Shown here: positions 21,769 through 33,673 of the stretch, one piece after another
How the letters are laid out: each line of letters opens with the position of its first letter
Position numbering within the stretch: position 1 is the stretch's first letter
Source of the DNA: Liriodendron chinense
Taxonomy: Eukaryota; Streptophyta; Magnoliopsida; Magnoliales; Magnoliaceae
Reading direction: 5' to 3'
DNA length: 64,000 bases
Assembly: GCA_003013855.2 (NCBI GenBank)
Contig: ML058586.1
Span: 3,896,196-3,960,195 of the forward strand
Position numbers and translations under genes: made by a program
Notes under the pieces: generated by a model
What the model was told of the DNA's origin: nothing
Database searches by the model: none
What the model saw: the letters and a program-made list of their open reading frames with translations, nothing else

Positions 21769-23229
21769 CTAATCAGCCGAATTCGGAGATAATAACGCAT
21801 CCTGATAAGAATCAGGTTCATCATCGTCAACCACAACACAAGAGAAAGATTGACCATCGATATCGAAATATCTTCTGGGAATCAAATCTCTTTCACTTCG
21901 ACGTAACTCAGGAGCCTGCTGAGATGAACTCCCACTGTCCTGATGAACTATAGGAGTATCTCCATTTTCAGAAGCAGAACTCCCACTCTCCTGAGATACA
22001 TCGGAAATTTCAAAAAGTTCGGTGGAAGCCTTTTGTTTCTTTCGACTGGGGTATCTGTCTTCGACGAAGGTGACGTCCCGAGATTCAATCTCAGTCCATC
22101 CTCCACGATCCTCATAAACTAGAACGTATCCCTTTGAGTGCATTGGGTACCTGATGAATACGCACTCAATAATTGTACTATCAAGTTTACTTCTATGCTG
22201 AGTAGGCAATAAAACATATGCTAAAGATCTCCAAGGGCATAGGTCAGCTAGAGAAGGAATCCTCCCAGTCCATATCTCATATGGGGTCTTAGGAACAGAT
22301 TTAGTTGGGACTCTATTTAGGACGTAGACAACTGTAAGAAGCGCGTCTCCCCAGAATGTGGTAGAGAGATTGGCATGTGCCATCATCGACCTTACCATGT
22401 CCAATAGTGTCCTGTTCCTTCTCTCTGCAACTCCATTTTGCTGTGGAGTATATGCCATAGTGTAATGCCTGATGATGCCAACGTTTGCACAGTATGATTT
22501 AAACGTTTCAGATGTATACTCGCCACCTCTATCAGATCTAAGAATTTTAATCTTTTTCTCAAGCTGATTTTCAACTTCAGCTTTGAATTTGAGAAAACAA
22601 TCAAAAGCCTCAGATTTATGTGAGATGAGATACACATATCCATAGCGCGAGTAATCGTCAATAAATGTGACGAAGTATTGGCATCTATTTCTAGCATGTA
22701 CATTTAAGGGTCCACAGATATCCGTATGGATTATCTCTAGCAAATCCTTTGACCTAGTCGCTTTAGGGAATGGTTTCTTAGAAGTCTTCCCGGATACACA
22801 ATGTTCACAAAATGACAAATCAACTTTGGATAATGAACCTAACAGACCAGATCTAGCTAGTCTTGTCATACGGTCCTTTCCAATGTGACCTAACCTCGAG
22901 TGCCATTTTAAAGATTCAGATACTACATGTTCATTCGATGTAGCAGACAAAGCAAGAGGTGCATTATCATTTTCTACATCTAAAATAAATAAATCTGAGA
23001 TCAAATTTCTCCATGCAAAGATGAGGTTATTTAGTCTTAAAAAAACTCTTGTCCCGAAGAAATGAATGTCAAAACCATTAACTAACAATCTAGAAACAGA
23101 AATTAAATTCCGGCGCATGCCCGGTGCATAAAGAGTATCATGGAGGGTTATTGTGTGCCCTACTCGCGTACGGAGATGATAAACACCAATCCCTAGCACG
23201 TCTTCAGCAGCGTTATTCCCCATATACAC
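21769..23229 (-). pseudogene. Copia GAG-pre-integrase and integrase
   Basis: The longest uninterrupted piece of the pol frame (486 codons). HSRLGHIG and CEHCVSGK form the HHCC zinc-binding domain before the integrase core. The core has the DDE residues in IHTDICGPLNV, FVTFIDDYSRYG, RSDRGGEYTS and QQNGVAERRNRTL. The C-terminal part (SVPKTPYEIWTG, then an acidic, Ser-rich linker) is as in other copia elements. It ends at a TAG where a tryptophan codon is expected (SAD[W]VTAMDEE). Confidence 0.9.
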
Positions 23230-23598
23230 CCTGTAGCTCCCTGTGGCTATAGGTCAAAATTCCTCGAGTCCTCGACAATCTCGTGTCACGTGCTTTGTTG
23301 CGCCTGAATCCAAAATCCACTCGTTAGATAGGATATCAACGGAAAGGATCTCAGAACAAACGCCTACAAACAAAGTATCTAGTGACTGAGGAATTACCGT
23401 CTTTTTCTGGGCACACTGACGGGCATAATGGCCAGGATTTTCGCAGACGAAACAGGTGATGTTTGTCTTTTTAGGTTTCCTCTTTCCTTTCCCCTTCTTG
23501 GGATTTGGAGGAGGCGTTGCGATCTTCTGTTCCTGATTGTTCTTCTTCGCCTTCTTGCGAGCTTTGAATTTTCTCTTGTTAGCTTTCCGCTTGTGGGT
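23230..23598 (-). pseudogene. Copia gag C-terminus and protease
   Basis: Continues the gag frame after the TAA at about 23600. A lysine-rich stretch is followed by the zinc knuckle CFVCENPGHYARQC (CX2CX4HX4C), then protease with the catalytic triplet in WILDSGATKHVT. A TGA at about 23257 (after GLEEF) separates it from the integrase frame. Both stops are single-base changes from sense codons. Confidence 0.85.
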
Positions 23599-24246
23599 TT
23601 ATGCTGCAAAAGCCTTGGCCGAACCTGGCTGAATTGCATTCATTTCAATCTCTCGTACCAGATGGCCACAAAAGTCTCTGAACGTTGTGATAGAATCAGT
23701 ATGGTTCAGAATTGTTTTGATTTGGGCCCATGATTCGGGTAAGGAATGGTGCATAGCTATAATCTTTTGATTTTCAGTTAGTTTGCACCCTACATTCCTC
23801 AGGGCGCCTATCATCTGCTCCATCTTTCGGATATGATCCTTGATGAGGCAACCTATTGGCATCCTGTATTCTTGGAACTCTAATTCCATAGCCCGAACCT
23901 TTGCATCTGACTTCTGCTTATAGGCATTAGCCAGTGCATCCCAGATCCCCTTAGCGGTTTCATGCACTTCATACGTGGGTATGAGTTCTTTGTGCATTGT
24001 GCTAATCAAAACATTACGGGCGGAGCGATTTTGTTTACGCCACTTGTTGTAGCGATTCATCGCGGCCCTATGTTCACCTAGATTTCCATTTTCAGCTAAT
24101 ATGGGTTCCTCTTGAACTCCATCCAGAGTGTGCGAAATGTCATCTTCGTCCAGAAGGCTTCGTACTGCACGGGACCAGTCTTCGTTGTTGTTGCCGTCGA
24201 AATGTTGTCCTTTTAGTTGATCAACGATCAATGCTTTAGAGGCCAT
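23599..24246 (-). pseudogene. Copia gag (capsid) N-terminal part
   Basis: A 215-codon ORF beginning MASKALIVDQLKGQHFDG. It shows the UBN2-type gag fold of plant copia elements: NEDWSRAVRSLL, KGIWDALANAYKQKS, EYRMPIGCLIKDHI, HHSLPESW. It should assemble the virus-like particle. It is cut from the zinc knuckle by a TAA stop replacing what was probably a glutamine codon (CAA). Confidence 0.88.
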
Positions 24247-26029
24247 CTCTACATCGCATCATGTATCACTACTTAGCTATGATCTAAAGTATTGGCACTA
24301 ATTATAAGAATTTCTACTGGTTATTCAAACTTTTAAGTTTGTAAAAGTATGCAATCCATCTTATAAGGGATCTGAAAGCCTACATACCTGTATGGGTGGT
24401 GCAGATCAATCAAGTTCTCTAAATAAAATGAAATTGATGCTTTTACGACTATCTATTTGCATAACCTACAACCCACCATTATGGGTTTATGCATCGTTTA
24501 GGGAAGGAATGAAACTCTCACTTAGGTTATGCACAACCTTGGGATAAGAGTTCTATATTCTAATGAAATGAGGACTTAATTTCAATCATTTGAAGATTAA
24601 AGCCAAAATGAATAAATCATTAGATTAAAGAAAACTATCATGATTATTGATCATATATAAGAAGTTCTACGATTAAAGGACAATATAATCACCCCATTAA
24701 TCGTGTCAATTCATGATGGATCCGATCATTACCATAAATGTTCACCATTGATGATGGATCCTCTCATCAATGTTGATCATCATAGTTGATGATGGTTCCG
24801 TTCATTTGTGGACACGTGATCAATAGTGATTATATGGATATAAAAAATATCATTCATTTGCACACACATATTAATGCATGCACATGTACATTAAATAAAT
24901 CATACGTGGGTATGTGGAGACATAAAAATCCATAATTTAAATTATAAGCTTTCATTCTAATACATACATCGATTATCATAGTAATTTTAAATTTGGACCG
25001 TTAATCACAAAAATGGACCAGACCATCGGTTAAATCTTGTCGAAAAACCCCAAGTCACTTCCCATTATTTAGTCTAAATCAGTCCATAAATGGCCGATAA
25101 AAGGCCCTTTCACAAGATACACTTAATCTTGAAAGGAAGTGAATTGGGCTTCTAATTCGGCCCATCTCAATATTATGACACAATATTAGGATCTATATGG
25201 GTTATCCAATCATACGTGGATAGCTCATAATAATTCCACAATGTTGTCCCAAATTATGGATATTAATGGTATGATTACAGTAAAGAGTCATGTTCTCAAA
25301 TTTGGGCCAATATTAGACTATCCATCCTCATATGGATGTCCAATGATGGTCCTAATCTTTTTAATTAGGAACAGCCCAAGTTTCATAGAGGATTAGCCCT
25401 TAATTACTTTAATTAGGCCCAACTCTTTTTCTTTTTATAAAGGCCCAATTCCAAAATTGGCCCTTTTTTTTTTTTTTTATTAATGGCTTGAGTTTGCACT
25501 ATTTAATTATTAAAACTAGATTTTTAACTCTAAGCCATTAATAAAAAAAATGGTCTAATAAAATGGGTAATTCATAATGAGTCCATTTTTTTAATTTATA
25601 AGGCCCATATCTTAGGTTCAATTTTCTCAATTCATAGCCCAAAAGAATAGGCTCATTTTCATTCTCCAAACCAGGCCCATTGCCTAGCCAAGCCAAAAGG
25701 CCCAATGCCAATCTCCAGCCTTGGCCCAATAGGCCCATGTCTAAGCTCTAAGATTCTTATCCTCTTCTTCTCCTTTTAGGGTTTTATGAAAAAACCCATC
25801 ATTCATGTTACCTTGGTAGCCATGGTGGCTGACTGCCTATTTCAAAAATGAATAAAAAAAAGGGATGTGGTTGGAGCTGTGAGCGGCAGCGGCGGAGGCG
25901 GCGGCCGGCGCTGCTGCTGCTGCCGCAGCTGCGGGTGCTGCTGCTGGCTGTAGCGGCGGAGGCGGAGGCGGCGGGCGCTGCTGTGGTTGCGGCGGCTTGC
26001 TTTGCTGCCGCTGCAGGCCGGGAGATAAA

Positions 26030-26067
<38 letters not shown>

Positions 26068-26683
26068 CGAGAGATTGAAAGAGAGAGGAGGGGCTTGCTG
26101 CGGCTGCCGGTGGCGACGGCAGCCATGGTTGCTGCTGCTGCTGCAGGCGGCGGCAGCCATGGCTCCCACTGTCGCTGGTGGTGGTGGCGGCGGCCATGGT
26201 TACAGATCTGGTCTAGTTTTTTGGTTCTGGTCCAGCAATTTATCTAGATCTGGTCCAGTAATCTGGATCTGGATCTGGTCCAGTGATTTGGATCTGGATC
26301 TGGTCAACATCCATCACCACTCAAAAAATCCCTGCTCATTTATTAGTATAGAATACTAAATTAAAGTGCTATTTCTACCTTGCATATTTGCATAGGCGGT
26401 CATGGCCCATATGTATCTCGTTTAGCTCAATAACCTTTTGGTCTTAATCATAAAATTTTAATTCCTCTAAATTAATTAATTTATTTAATAATCTCAATTT
26501 TATTAATCTCCATACCTCAGAGATAAATAAAATGAGATTTGTATAAAAAGGAATAATAATGTGATGTTTATCTGATGATCGACATATTATTAGAATAAAA
26601 TATATAATTTAAAATTCTTAGATTATGGCCACTTACCTTGATTGCGATTTATTCCTCTTTAATTCGGAGATCCGTCGTGCAAT
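24247..26683 (-). other. Long (2.4 kb) copia leader with GC-rich trinucleotide island
   Basis: Between the primer-binding site and gag lie 2.4 kb with no gag-pol homology. It holds a GC-rich island (25850-26200) of GCN/CAG-type trinucleotides interrupted by (GA)n at 26031-26063, and next to it many GGCCCA/TGGGCC words (25060-25740) plus a ccttttAGGGTTTTat telobox-like word at 25774-25788. ORFs through the island (for example 25808-26197 minus, Ala/Ser/Gln-rich) look like by-products of the repeat. It may be a captured host promoter/5' exon, but no host gene could be named. Confidence 0.5.
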
Positions 26684-26695
26684 GCTCTGATACCA
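26684..26695 (-). other. Primer-binding site of the copia element
   Basis: TGGTATCAGAGC one base inside the 5' LTR, complementary to the 3' end of plant initiator tRNA-Met, the usual primer of plant copia elements. It fixes the element's orientation as minus. Confidence 0.9.
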
Positions 26696-26696
26696 C

Positions 26697-27192
26697 TGAT
26701 AGTAATTTGCGGAAGTGTGGGCCACTAGGATCCGACGGTCTACACGATGAGAACCTTCGCAAAGCCGAGGATATGTGGTGCGATCCAGCGATCCGCCTAT
26801 TTGCTACAGGAGCAAGTGGGTCTGATCACCCCTCTGATCCTACGGATGAAGATGGTCCCCGGATCAGATATATGGCTCAGATCTGATGGATGGACCAGAT
26901 AAACTCTATAAGCCTATCCCTCTCTTTTCTCTCCGTATATCACTTATACTTTTCCTCTTACTTGTGTATTTGATTACGGAAAGAATTCTCTTATAAATAG
27001 AGGGAAAAGAGATAAGGGATGAGATGAGATAAGGTTGGTTTAACCTTATCTTATCCCATCTTATCTTCTTCCGAGATTTTAAATTTCTAATTGAATTTCA
27101 AACTCTCGGAAGAAGGAGGATGCGGGAACTCCTTATGGGCCCCACCCACAAGTGGTTGTCCACAAGTGGGCCCCATGGGTCCACAATCAACA
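26697..27192 (-). repeat. 5' LTR of the copia element
   Basis: 496 bp, pair of 18567-19061. It would drive transcription of the element on the minus strand. The TATTT duplicate follows at 27193-27197. Confidence 0.95.
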
Positions 27193-27197
27193 TATTT

Positions 27198-28152
27198 TAG
27201 TTTCCTTATGCAAAATTTTCTGAAATTCAATAACCCATGCTTTACAAGATGAGAAATGTTGAGGCCCTTTATGCCGCGGTTGGATTGACATGGCGATTTC
27301 ACAGAAGCGTGATCCAATCAAATGTGGCCCACTTTGAATTGTGTTGGTCTAATCAGACTGGTCAATTCATCAAGTGGTTCGTGTGCATTCAAGAGAAATG
27401 GATGATTGGAAAGAGGACCACTGGTAGATGTTTTATGTACACGTGGCCTCCTGAGAACTGGAATGGCTGATTTTTGGCCAGAGTAGACGGTTTGCCCTGG
27501 CTGATGAATGGCCTGGCATGTGTGACCAGTTGTCATGTCTACGTTCCCAAATCGCCTCCATGGTTCCAGTGAAAAAGATTGATAGCCTGCCAGAACTAGC
27601 GTTAAGGCTTGCCATTGGCGACGGCCGTGGGACCCATCTAAAAAGTGATGGATGCAGAACAAATTTTTTGCCATGCATCTACCTCTTACTGTACGAGTGG
27701 TAAAGAGGGACCTACTGGGGGTCAACCAAAGTGATGAAATTAAGCGACACCCTTTGATGATCCTATCCACTCATGTGGTCTGATTCAAGCATAGTTAGTG
27801 GATACCATGGGTATATATGTGGGCTAGGATTACAGATTGGCGTTTAAAAAAAAAAATATTAAAATAATTATGAGCCATACGCATTAGCGCCTCTACTTGG
27901 GATGGCCCTGATCCATTCTTCGCAATTGTTGTTGGAGTTAGGATGTATGGAAGGTCCCATGAAACTCCTGTCTCATATTAGGACCCTCCATGATGCACTT
28001 CTACACATGTATGTGTCTTGTAAGGCACTTAAAAATGAACGGTGATACATGTGACACGTGGGTGGTTGAATAGGGAGGGTCACACGTGATGTGCAATACA
28101 TTTGGCACATGTATGCATGTGCATGGGATATTGTATAGAACATTTTATCTGC
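27198..28152. other. Intergenic, nothing recognised
   Basis: Right flank of the copia insertion. It includes foldback-type words (GTGGCCCACTTTGAATTG; GGTCAACCAAAGTGATG) but no bounded element and no protein family in any frame. Confidence 0.45.
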
Positions 28153-28167
28153 ATGCATCATGTGCCT

Positions 28168-28354
28168 TTGGGACAGTGGTAGACTGAATGAAGATAACTT
28201 CGTTTCAACACTGAGGTTCTGATATCAATTCCCAATGTGGGGGTGGCTAACAGTGTGAGGTCCTGATATCAATTCCGAATGTGGGGTGGCTAACAGTGTG
28301 GGTGTGGGTACTAACAATGGGATGTGTGTCCTAACAAAAATAAAAAATAAAAAA
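28168..28354 (+). mobile_element. tRNA-derived SINE
   Basis: A 187-bp element flanked by a 15-bp direct repeat, ATGCATCATGTGCCT (28153-28167) and ATGCATCATATGCCT (28355-28369), one mismatch. It starts with a box A-like TGGGACAGTGGTAGACTGAA and has a box B-like GAGGTTCTGATATCAATTCC. An internal 45-bp segment (TCCTGATATCAATTCC...GTGGCTAACAGTGTG) is duplicated. It ends in an A-rich tail. No coding; retroposition would use LINE enzymes. Confidence 0.8.
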
Positions 28355-28369
28355 ATGCATCATATGCCT

Positions 28370-30440
28370 CCATGCATTGTTCTAGGAATAAGCTTTTCTT
28401 AGCCTTATCCAATCATTTTATCAAGTATGCAATATCCTTGCTAATAATTGAATTTTAAGCATATGAGGCACTTATTTTTCTTAATTAATGTGCAAAAAAT
28501 GAGTTTAATAAATCATGTATAAGCTGTCTATTGAAACAACTTATTTCATAACCTTGTGAGCATTTAAGAAGGCCTTAGGGAGTTTGGTTCTAACCACTAT
28601 TTGAGAGACCCAAAGACTTAGTTAGCTTGGACATATAGAATACAATATTTTAAATCTGAGCAGCAAACAGAAGGAAACGGTTAAATGAAGTGAGCAACAA
28701 TATGTGGAAAGCTCCATTCCATGGAAATCTATCTTTGCTTGCATGAGAATACTATACTTGTATCTTATCCACAAGCTTACAAAAGGATATTCTTGAAAGC
28801 TTTGCTATCATGTAAATATTACTAAGGAGCCCCTTGAAATTACATCTACTGCTTGTTTTCCCTTTTGTCATAGGACATCTTGTAATTTGAGTGTTTTTCT
28901 TTTGGGTCTAAATGTTTATTAGAATTGTAAAAAGATGGGACCCATCCTACAAAATGTTCTATCTTCATTAATTTCATAATCAATATCAATTGACCTTTGT
29001 TTTGTTGAATAATTGTTTTTGAATAGTAAGCAAGTCAGTAACTTGGATTATTAGAGCAAATACTGCAGAAAACACATTGACATACCTTTTCTTTTCATTT
29101 CTTTTGTGGGCCAAAAATTTCTAGGTCATTTTCCCTGAAAATAAGTGGCAATGGACTTTACGGTATGGATTCCTCGGTGATACCGACACCAACATGCATC
29201 CATTAATTCTTTCATTTTTTATTAATATTTCAAATGGCACGAATGGAAAACGATCCATCGAAACATGATCTTGTTGTGTCTACATGACCTGACGGGCCAA
29301 CGTCCACCACCCCAATTTTCATTTGATTCCACGCGACAAAGATGAGCTTTCGTGCCCCACCTGTTGAATCTCTCCACTTAGTCTTGACATCTCTCTATCC
29401 AAGTCATTCTAATATATATGAGCGATGTGCATGCTACACTTGATGATGTGTCTGATGCCTTCTTAATTCGACAATGTGTCCATTATTCTCTTCAACAGTT
29501 GTGATCGATTTTCCATCAACAACTTAAACATAAGATGATAAATAAAGGGAAATAAACTCTTTAAGTGTCATCCATATGATCCTTAATTTGGAACAATTAG
29601 GCTAAAATAATACCTTTTAAAGCATTTTTATCAGATTAGATGACCATGTTGATCTCTGGTCAAATGAAAAGTCCACATTTTTCAATGGGCCACCTAACAT
29701 TGGCGCCCTGTACACATAATCTCAGCCACCCCAATCAGTTACATTTCAGTGTAGTAACATAATTGGTAGCCCTTATTTTGTTGAATGCATATGTAGCATT
29801 GCTATTGTTGAAGTAATTCGTCTTGTTTATTTACTAGCTAAAATTTCAGGAGAAGATAGCAATATTTTTCTTGGTATTAAATGGACCACTGTTTATGGGC
29901 GTAGAAATGTAGATATCTTGGCTCATTTGGATACTTGTATTGGGTAACTTTTATGAGATATTCTTTTTTATTGTGATTTTCTCATCCGTTTGATTAGTTG
30001 TGGGTGCCACAATGTGCATGGGTAGTTCCAGCTTTTATTGCCCACGCAATTATCTTTTGTATTCAGTTGTTTTTTTTAGGTATACAAAGCAATGCACAAT
30101 TACCCGGAGCCTCATCGACCGTGAAATTTTTCTGTGGCCCCCAATGTAGTACATGTGGGGTGACGATCATGTGACCCAGATATGGACGTTTGAAAAATCT
30201 CCCAGATTTGAAGGTCTTAACCCTTTGATATTTGGTTGGTTTTTCTTTGAATGCAGACAGTTGATGTATTCTTTTTAACCATCTACTCATAAGTAGCTGA
30301 TTGAAGGCATTGTGACCCTTGGAATCCAAAAACGAAAAGGAAAATGGATGTAATCTTCTAGCACCATGAGCTTAGGAACCATCCTCCATAACAAAAATTC
30401 AAGATCAAACGTATCCATCCCACAGTGCGAGGAGGGCGAA
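28370..30440. other. Intergenic, nothing firm
   Basis: AT-rich, no bounded element found. A frame at about 29830-29945 reads VYGRRNVDILAHLDT, which vaguely resembles the end of a LINE RNase H domain (R-x-x-N-x-x-D-x-L-A-H), too short to call. The ORF at 30063-30329 (minus) resembles no family. Confidence 0.4.
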
Positions 30441-30640
30441 AACCATGAAAGTTACCAAATGAATCCAAGACCATCCCAGAGTTTGTGAAATGAAGATTTC
30501 AAGGTGAATTTCGATCCATATATTCATAAAAAAAGAGAAGGAAATTAAAATTCACTAGTGAATACAACAACAAGATTATTTAGAAAATGAGAACTCAGAT
30601 GAGCCCTCCAAAAAAGACCCATGTATCATGGGCTCTATAA

Positions 30641-31123
30641 CTATAGAATGGAGCAACGCCCATAACTATCCTCAGATATCACAAACCATGTATCACATTT
30701 GTGACATGAACTTGGCACACAAGGGTACACATCTTTCTTCTCTTCTTTGGGTGGTGGGCCTATACTCACAAACACAGCTGATTTTTTGAATTTCCTTATC
30801 TTCTTAATGATCGTGGCTGGGTCGGCTTCCCCAACGATGGTCGCCGTCCCTTTGGTTGAATCAAGGACAATTGAATTTATGCCTCCTATGCCTGCAACTA
30901 ACTTCATCACCTTCTTCTTGCACTTTGAACACAGCATATCCACTGACACCACAGTTTTCTGAAATGATAGTAAGGACTTTTAGTACTTGTTCTGAGAAAG
31001 TGTCAGAGAGAGAAGAGAATGAAACAAATATATGTATGCTAAAAACCTTGCTAAAAACAAGCCAAACAAGGTATGAGGAAATAAAGATGTATTGAAATAT
31101 AGAGAATATACAACCTTTGACAT
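30641..31123 (-). CDS. Heavy-metal-associated isoprenylated plant protein (HIPP-like)
   Basis: Two exons: 31115-31123 (only ATG TCA AAG) and 30641-30958, joined over a 156-bp GT-AG intron, give a 108-aa protein starting MSKKTVVSVDML. The single HMA domain fills residues 4-70 (VSVDMLCSKCKKKVMK; the CSKC is the metal-binding CxxC; then GINSIVLDSTKGTATIVG). A lysine-rich linker and a Cys-rich segment (CVPSSCHKC) follow. The last four residues, CSIL, form a CaaX box; Leu at the end favours geranylgeranylation, so the protein is probably membrane-anchored. HIPPs bind metals such as Cu, Zn or Cd and take part in stress and defence responses. Splitting after MSK is usual in this family. The frame is open upstream to 31195, but MSK is the family start. 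Confidence 0.88.
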
Positions 31124-31208
31124 TTTTCTGATTGAGAACTGCTCTTTGATTTGTAAGGTTATGGAGTAAAGACAGCTGTGGGCAGGGAGATGCATACCAT
31201 GCTTCTTC

Positions 31209-31216
31209 TATTTATA
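31209..31216 (-). promoter_or_regulatory. TATA box of the HIPP-like gene
   Basis: On the minus strand TATAAATA lies 86 bp upstream of the ATG at 31123, inside ACTTTATAAATAGAAGAAGC. Transcription would start near 31180. A poly-T/poly-A run follows immediately upstream (31217-31236). Confidence 0.65.
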
Positions 31217-31239
31217 AAGTTTTTTTTTTTTTTTTTAGT

Positions 31240-33664
31240 TAGTTTTTCTTTTTGGGATAATTTTAAAATCCCCTCTGATTTCTAACAATTGTAAACACCT
31301 CCCCTTTGGTTTGGATTATTGCAACTACCTCCCCTCTAATTTACATATTCGTTGCAGATTCTTTCATATGAAATATATGTAAATGGTCAATTTCTCAAAG
31401 ACAATAATACTAATACACATCATATGAAGATGGGAAAACTCCAAAATGATGCTGATAAAACCATTAGGTGATCCACCAGGTAAATATGGAATTTTTTGGT
31501 GGGTGTGGCCCACCTGATGATTGGATTAACTTGAACTCTTGAATGTCTGATATTTATGGTGTTCGGATTCTATTGGATGGGTTGGACACCATTTATACAT
31601 AAGGATGAGCCCCACTTGCGGGCAAATGGACTCTTAAGATGACAGTGTTGTTGTCATTTGGTTCGGATTCATCTGACATCAAGAATGCAATGCATGAATG
31701 TCAATCAAGACTGTCCAAATTATGAGCCTTATTGTGGATGGAGCACAGCTGATCAGATGATGTTAACTATGTATTTTTTTACATTGAATTTCATCTGCAT
31801 ATCATTTTCTTTCAACCATCCATTTCTTGGCTACAAACCGGATGGTTAAGATGGTTCCATTGGTGTAAATTTCTGGCTATGCTCCATCGACGACTGGGCC
31901 TACAATTTCAACGGTCCTGATAGGACCTTGTTTATGTCACATGTTAGGGTGTATGTATCATCTCCCTTCCATTTATATGCTATTTTGATATTTTTAAATC
32001 AATTTTACTTGATGAAAAATGGTACATTTGGTGGGGAGATTGGTGGGGGACTAAATAGAGGGATGGGGCAAAGTGGGAAGTAGAAGTTAATGTTGTTGCA
32101 GAAGGTTCTTGACTGGACCACCGATAACCACTCACTGCCATTTAATGTGAATTTTCAAGTGGAATCCTTGATAAAAAAAAGGACCATGGATGGTGGAGAA
32201 AAGGCCCATTTCTACGAGATCCGGACCGTTCGTTTGGCGATCCAAATGGTATCAATGCCATATGTAAAAAAAAAAAGGCCTACATTTGATCATCAGGTGG
32301 GCCAAACATGTACACAATTAATGAATGGTTTGAAGAAATTGACCAAGGTACAAATTCTACACATGGGTTTGTCACCAAACATGCTTAAAAGCTTGGAAGA
32401 GAGAAAAGGTAGACCTTTCCATGCACCTGGCTGCACTTGGACTGTTTGCATCTGCATCACGTATTTAGACCGTCCATTAGGTTCAGTCCCCTCTTCCTCC
32501 ACTACTGTGTAAAAAACCACAACATTCTGACGGTCCCAAACATCGGTGGTGATGGGGCCTATTTACACGTACGATCTTATCCACCCATTTTGTCATGCGA
32601 GTGGCTTTACGGCTTAGATCATTTCCTCATGTGAGTTTTCAAGGTAGCTTAATTACGAGGAGTGCATTGGATCTAACGGACGGTTCATATATTTGATGAG
32701 GATGCCAAATAAGTCCACATGCGAGTAGGTGCATGGAAAGGTTACCCATGCACACAGTTACATTTATACTTATTGGCATCCAAATCATTCATCTGAACCG
32801 TCCATTAGGGCGAGTCACATGTTCCTCCACTATCAGGCAAGAATCATAACAATCGGATCATTCAAGTATTCTTGACCGAGTCTATCCTCAACTAACAATC
32901 TTATACATCCATTTTGCATGTCAATAACTGGACGGTTTGGATCATCAATTCGAAGCCTATGAGGAATTTTACTGAACTTAATGGACGGTCCAGATGAGAA
33001 ATGGCCATGAAACTCCTCATAAATTATGGTTTTACGAAAAACAGCCTGGGCATTTCGAAATTAACAGAACTGTCTTTTTTGAGGTTAAATGACCAAAATG
33101 TTCTCACCTTCCTTTTCTTCTAAAGAACAGTGGAGTTGAGGATTGTGGGGTACATGTGTTGTTTGTATGGTATCCAACGCTTCCAACAGGTATACCCCAT
33201 TGTAATGAATCAGATAAACAAAAAAGTTCAAGTTGATCCGATCATTAGTGGGCCACAATCATAAAAAAAAAATACCACCCAGAAAAATAAAAATTCATCT
33301 GTAGCCCACCTGATGTTGGATCCACATGATTTTTAGTTTTACTTGGATGGGTTGGCCATGTGGGCCCACAATGCACTACTCCAATCGATTTTACAGGAAA
33401 AAGTAGCTGGCCGGGGACAGTTCAGTTATTTCTTACCAAACCCAATATATGCTCATGCACTTCTTAGGAGGCGGATTTTATGAGGCCAAGAAAATACCGA
33501 GTTCTATGAGGTCCTAACTTTGTGAATTTTGGTGGTCAAGCTTGATGCGATGTGTCAAATCACTTTCAAGCATGTTTTGCATGGCTCATCTTTAATAGAT
33601 AACAATATATGGTTCAATTAAATCTTATCATGTTAGGGTTTTACGAGTTTAATAATAAGGGGTT
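31240..33664. other. Intergenic, repeat debris
   Basis: Contains foldback-type words (GGTGTGGCCCACCTGATGATTGG; GTAGCCCACCTGATGTTGGATCC, abbreviated). Two related direct segments at about 32400-32530 and 32720-32860 both contain CCGTCCATTAGG and CCTCCACTA. ORFs such as 32090-32512 show no family resemblance. No gene supported. Confidence 0.45.
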
Positions 33665-33673
33665 ATTTTGGAT

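Larger units (their letters stand above)
18567..27192 (-). mobile_element. Ty1/copia LTR retrotransposon, complete but coding-defective
   Basis: An 8.6-kb element on the minus strand, flanked by the 5-bp direct repeat TATTT (18562-18566 and 27193-27197). LTRs are 18567-19061 (3') and 26697-27192 (5'), starting TGTTGATTG and ending ACTATCA. Next to the 5' LTR is TGGTATCAGAGC, complementary to initiator tRNA-Met. Order gag, protease, integrase, reverse transcriptase, RNase H is that of the copia superfamily. The two LTRs differ, by my hand count, at about 7 bases and 1 indel in 495 bp, so insertion was fairly recent. Yet the coding region has at least four in-frame stops and two frameshifts, so it cannot make a functional polyprotein. 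Confidence 0.95.

Noticed and set aside
25808..26197. Ala/Ser/Gln-rich ORFs on both strands, look like a low-complexity protein
   Set aside because: They arise from a GC-rich trinucleotide and (GA)n tract inside the copia leader; several frames on both strands are open at once and no domain is present.
29830..29945. Frame resembling the end of a LINE RNase H domain
   Set aside because: Only about 15 residues look familiar, and no reverse transcriptase or other LINE part is nearby.
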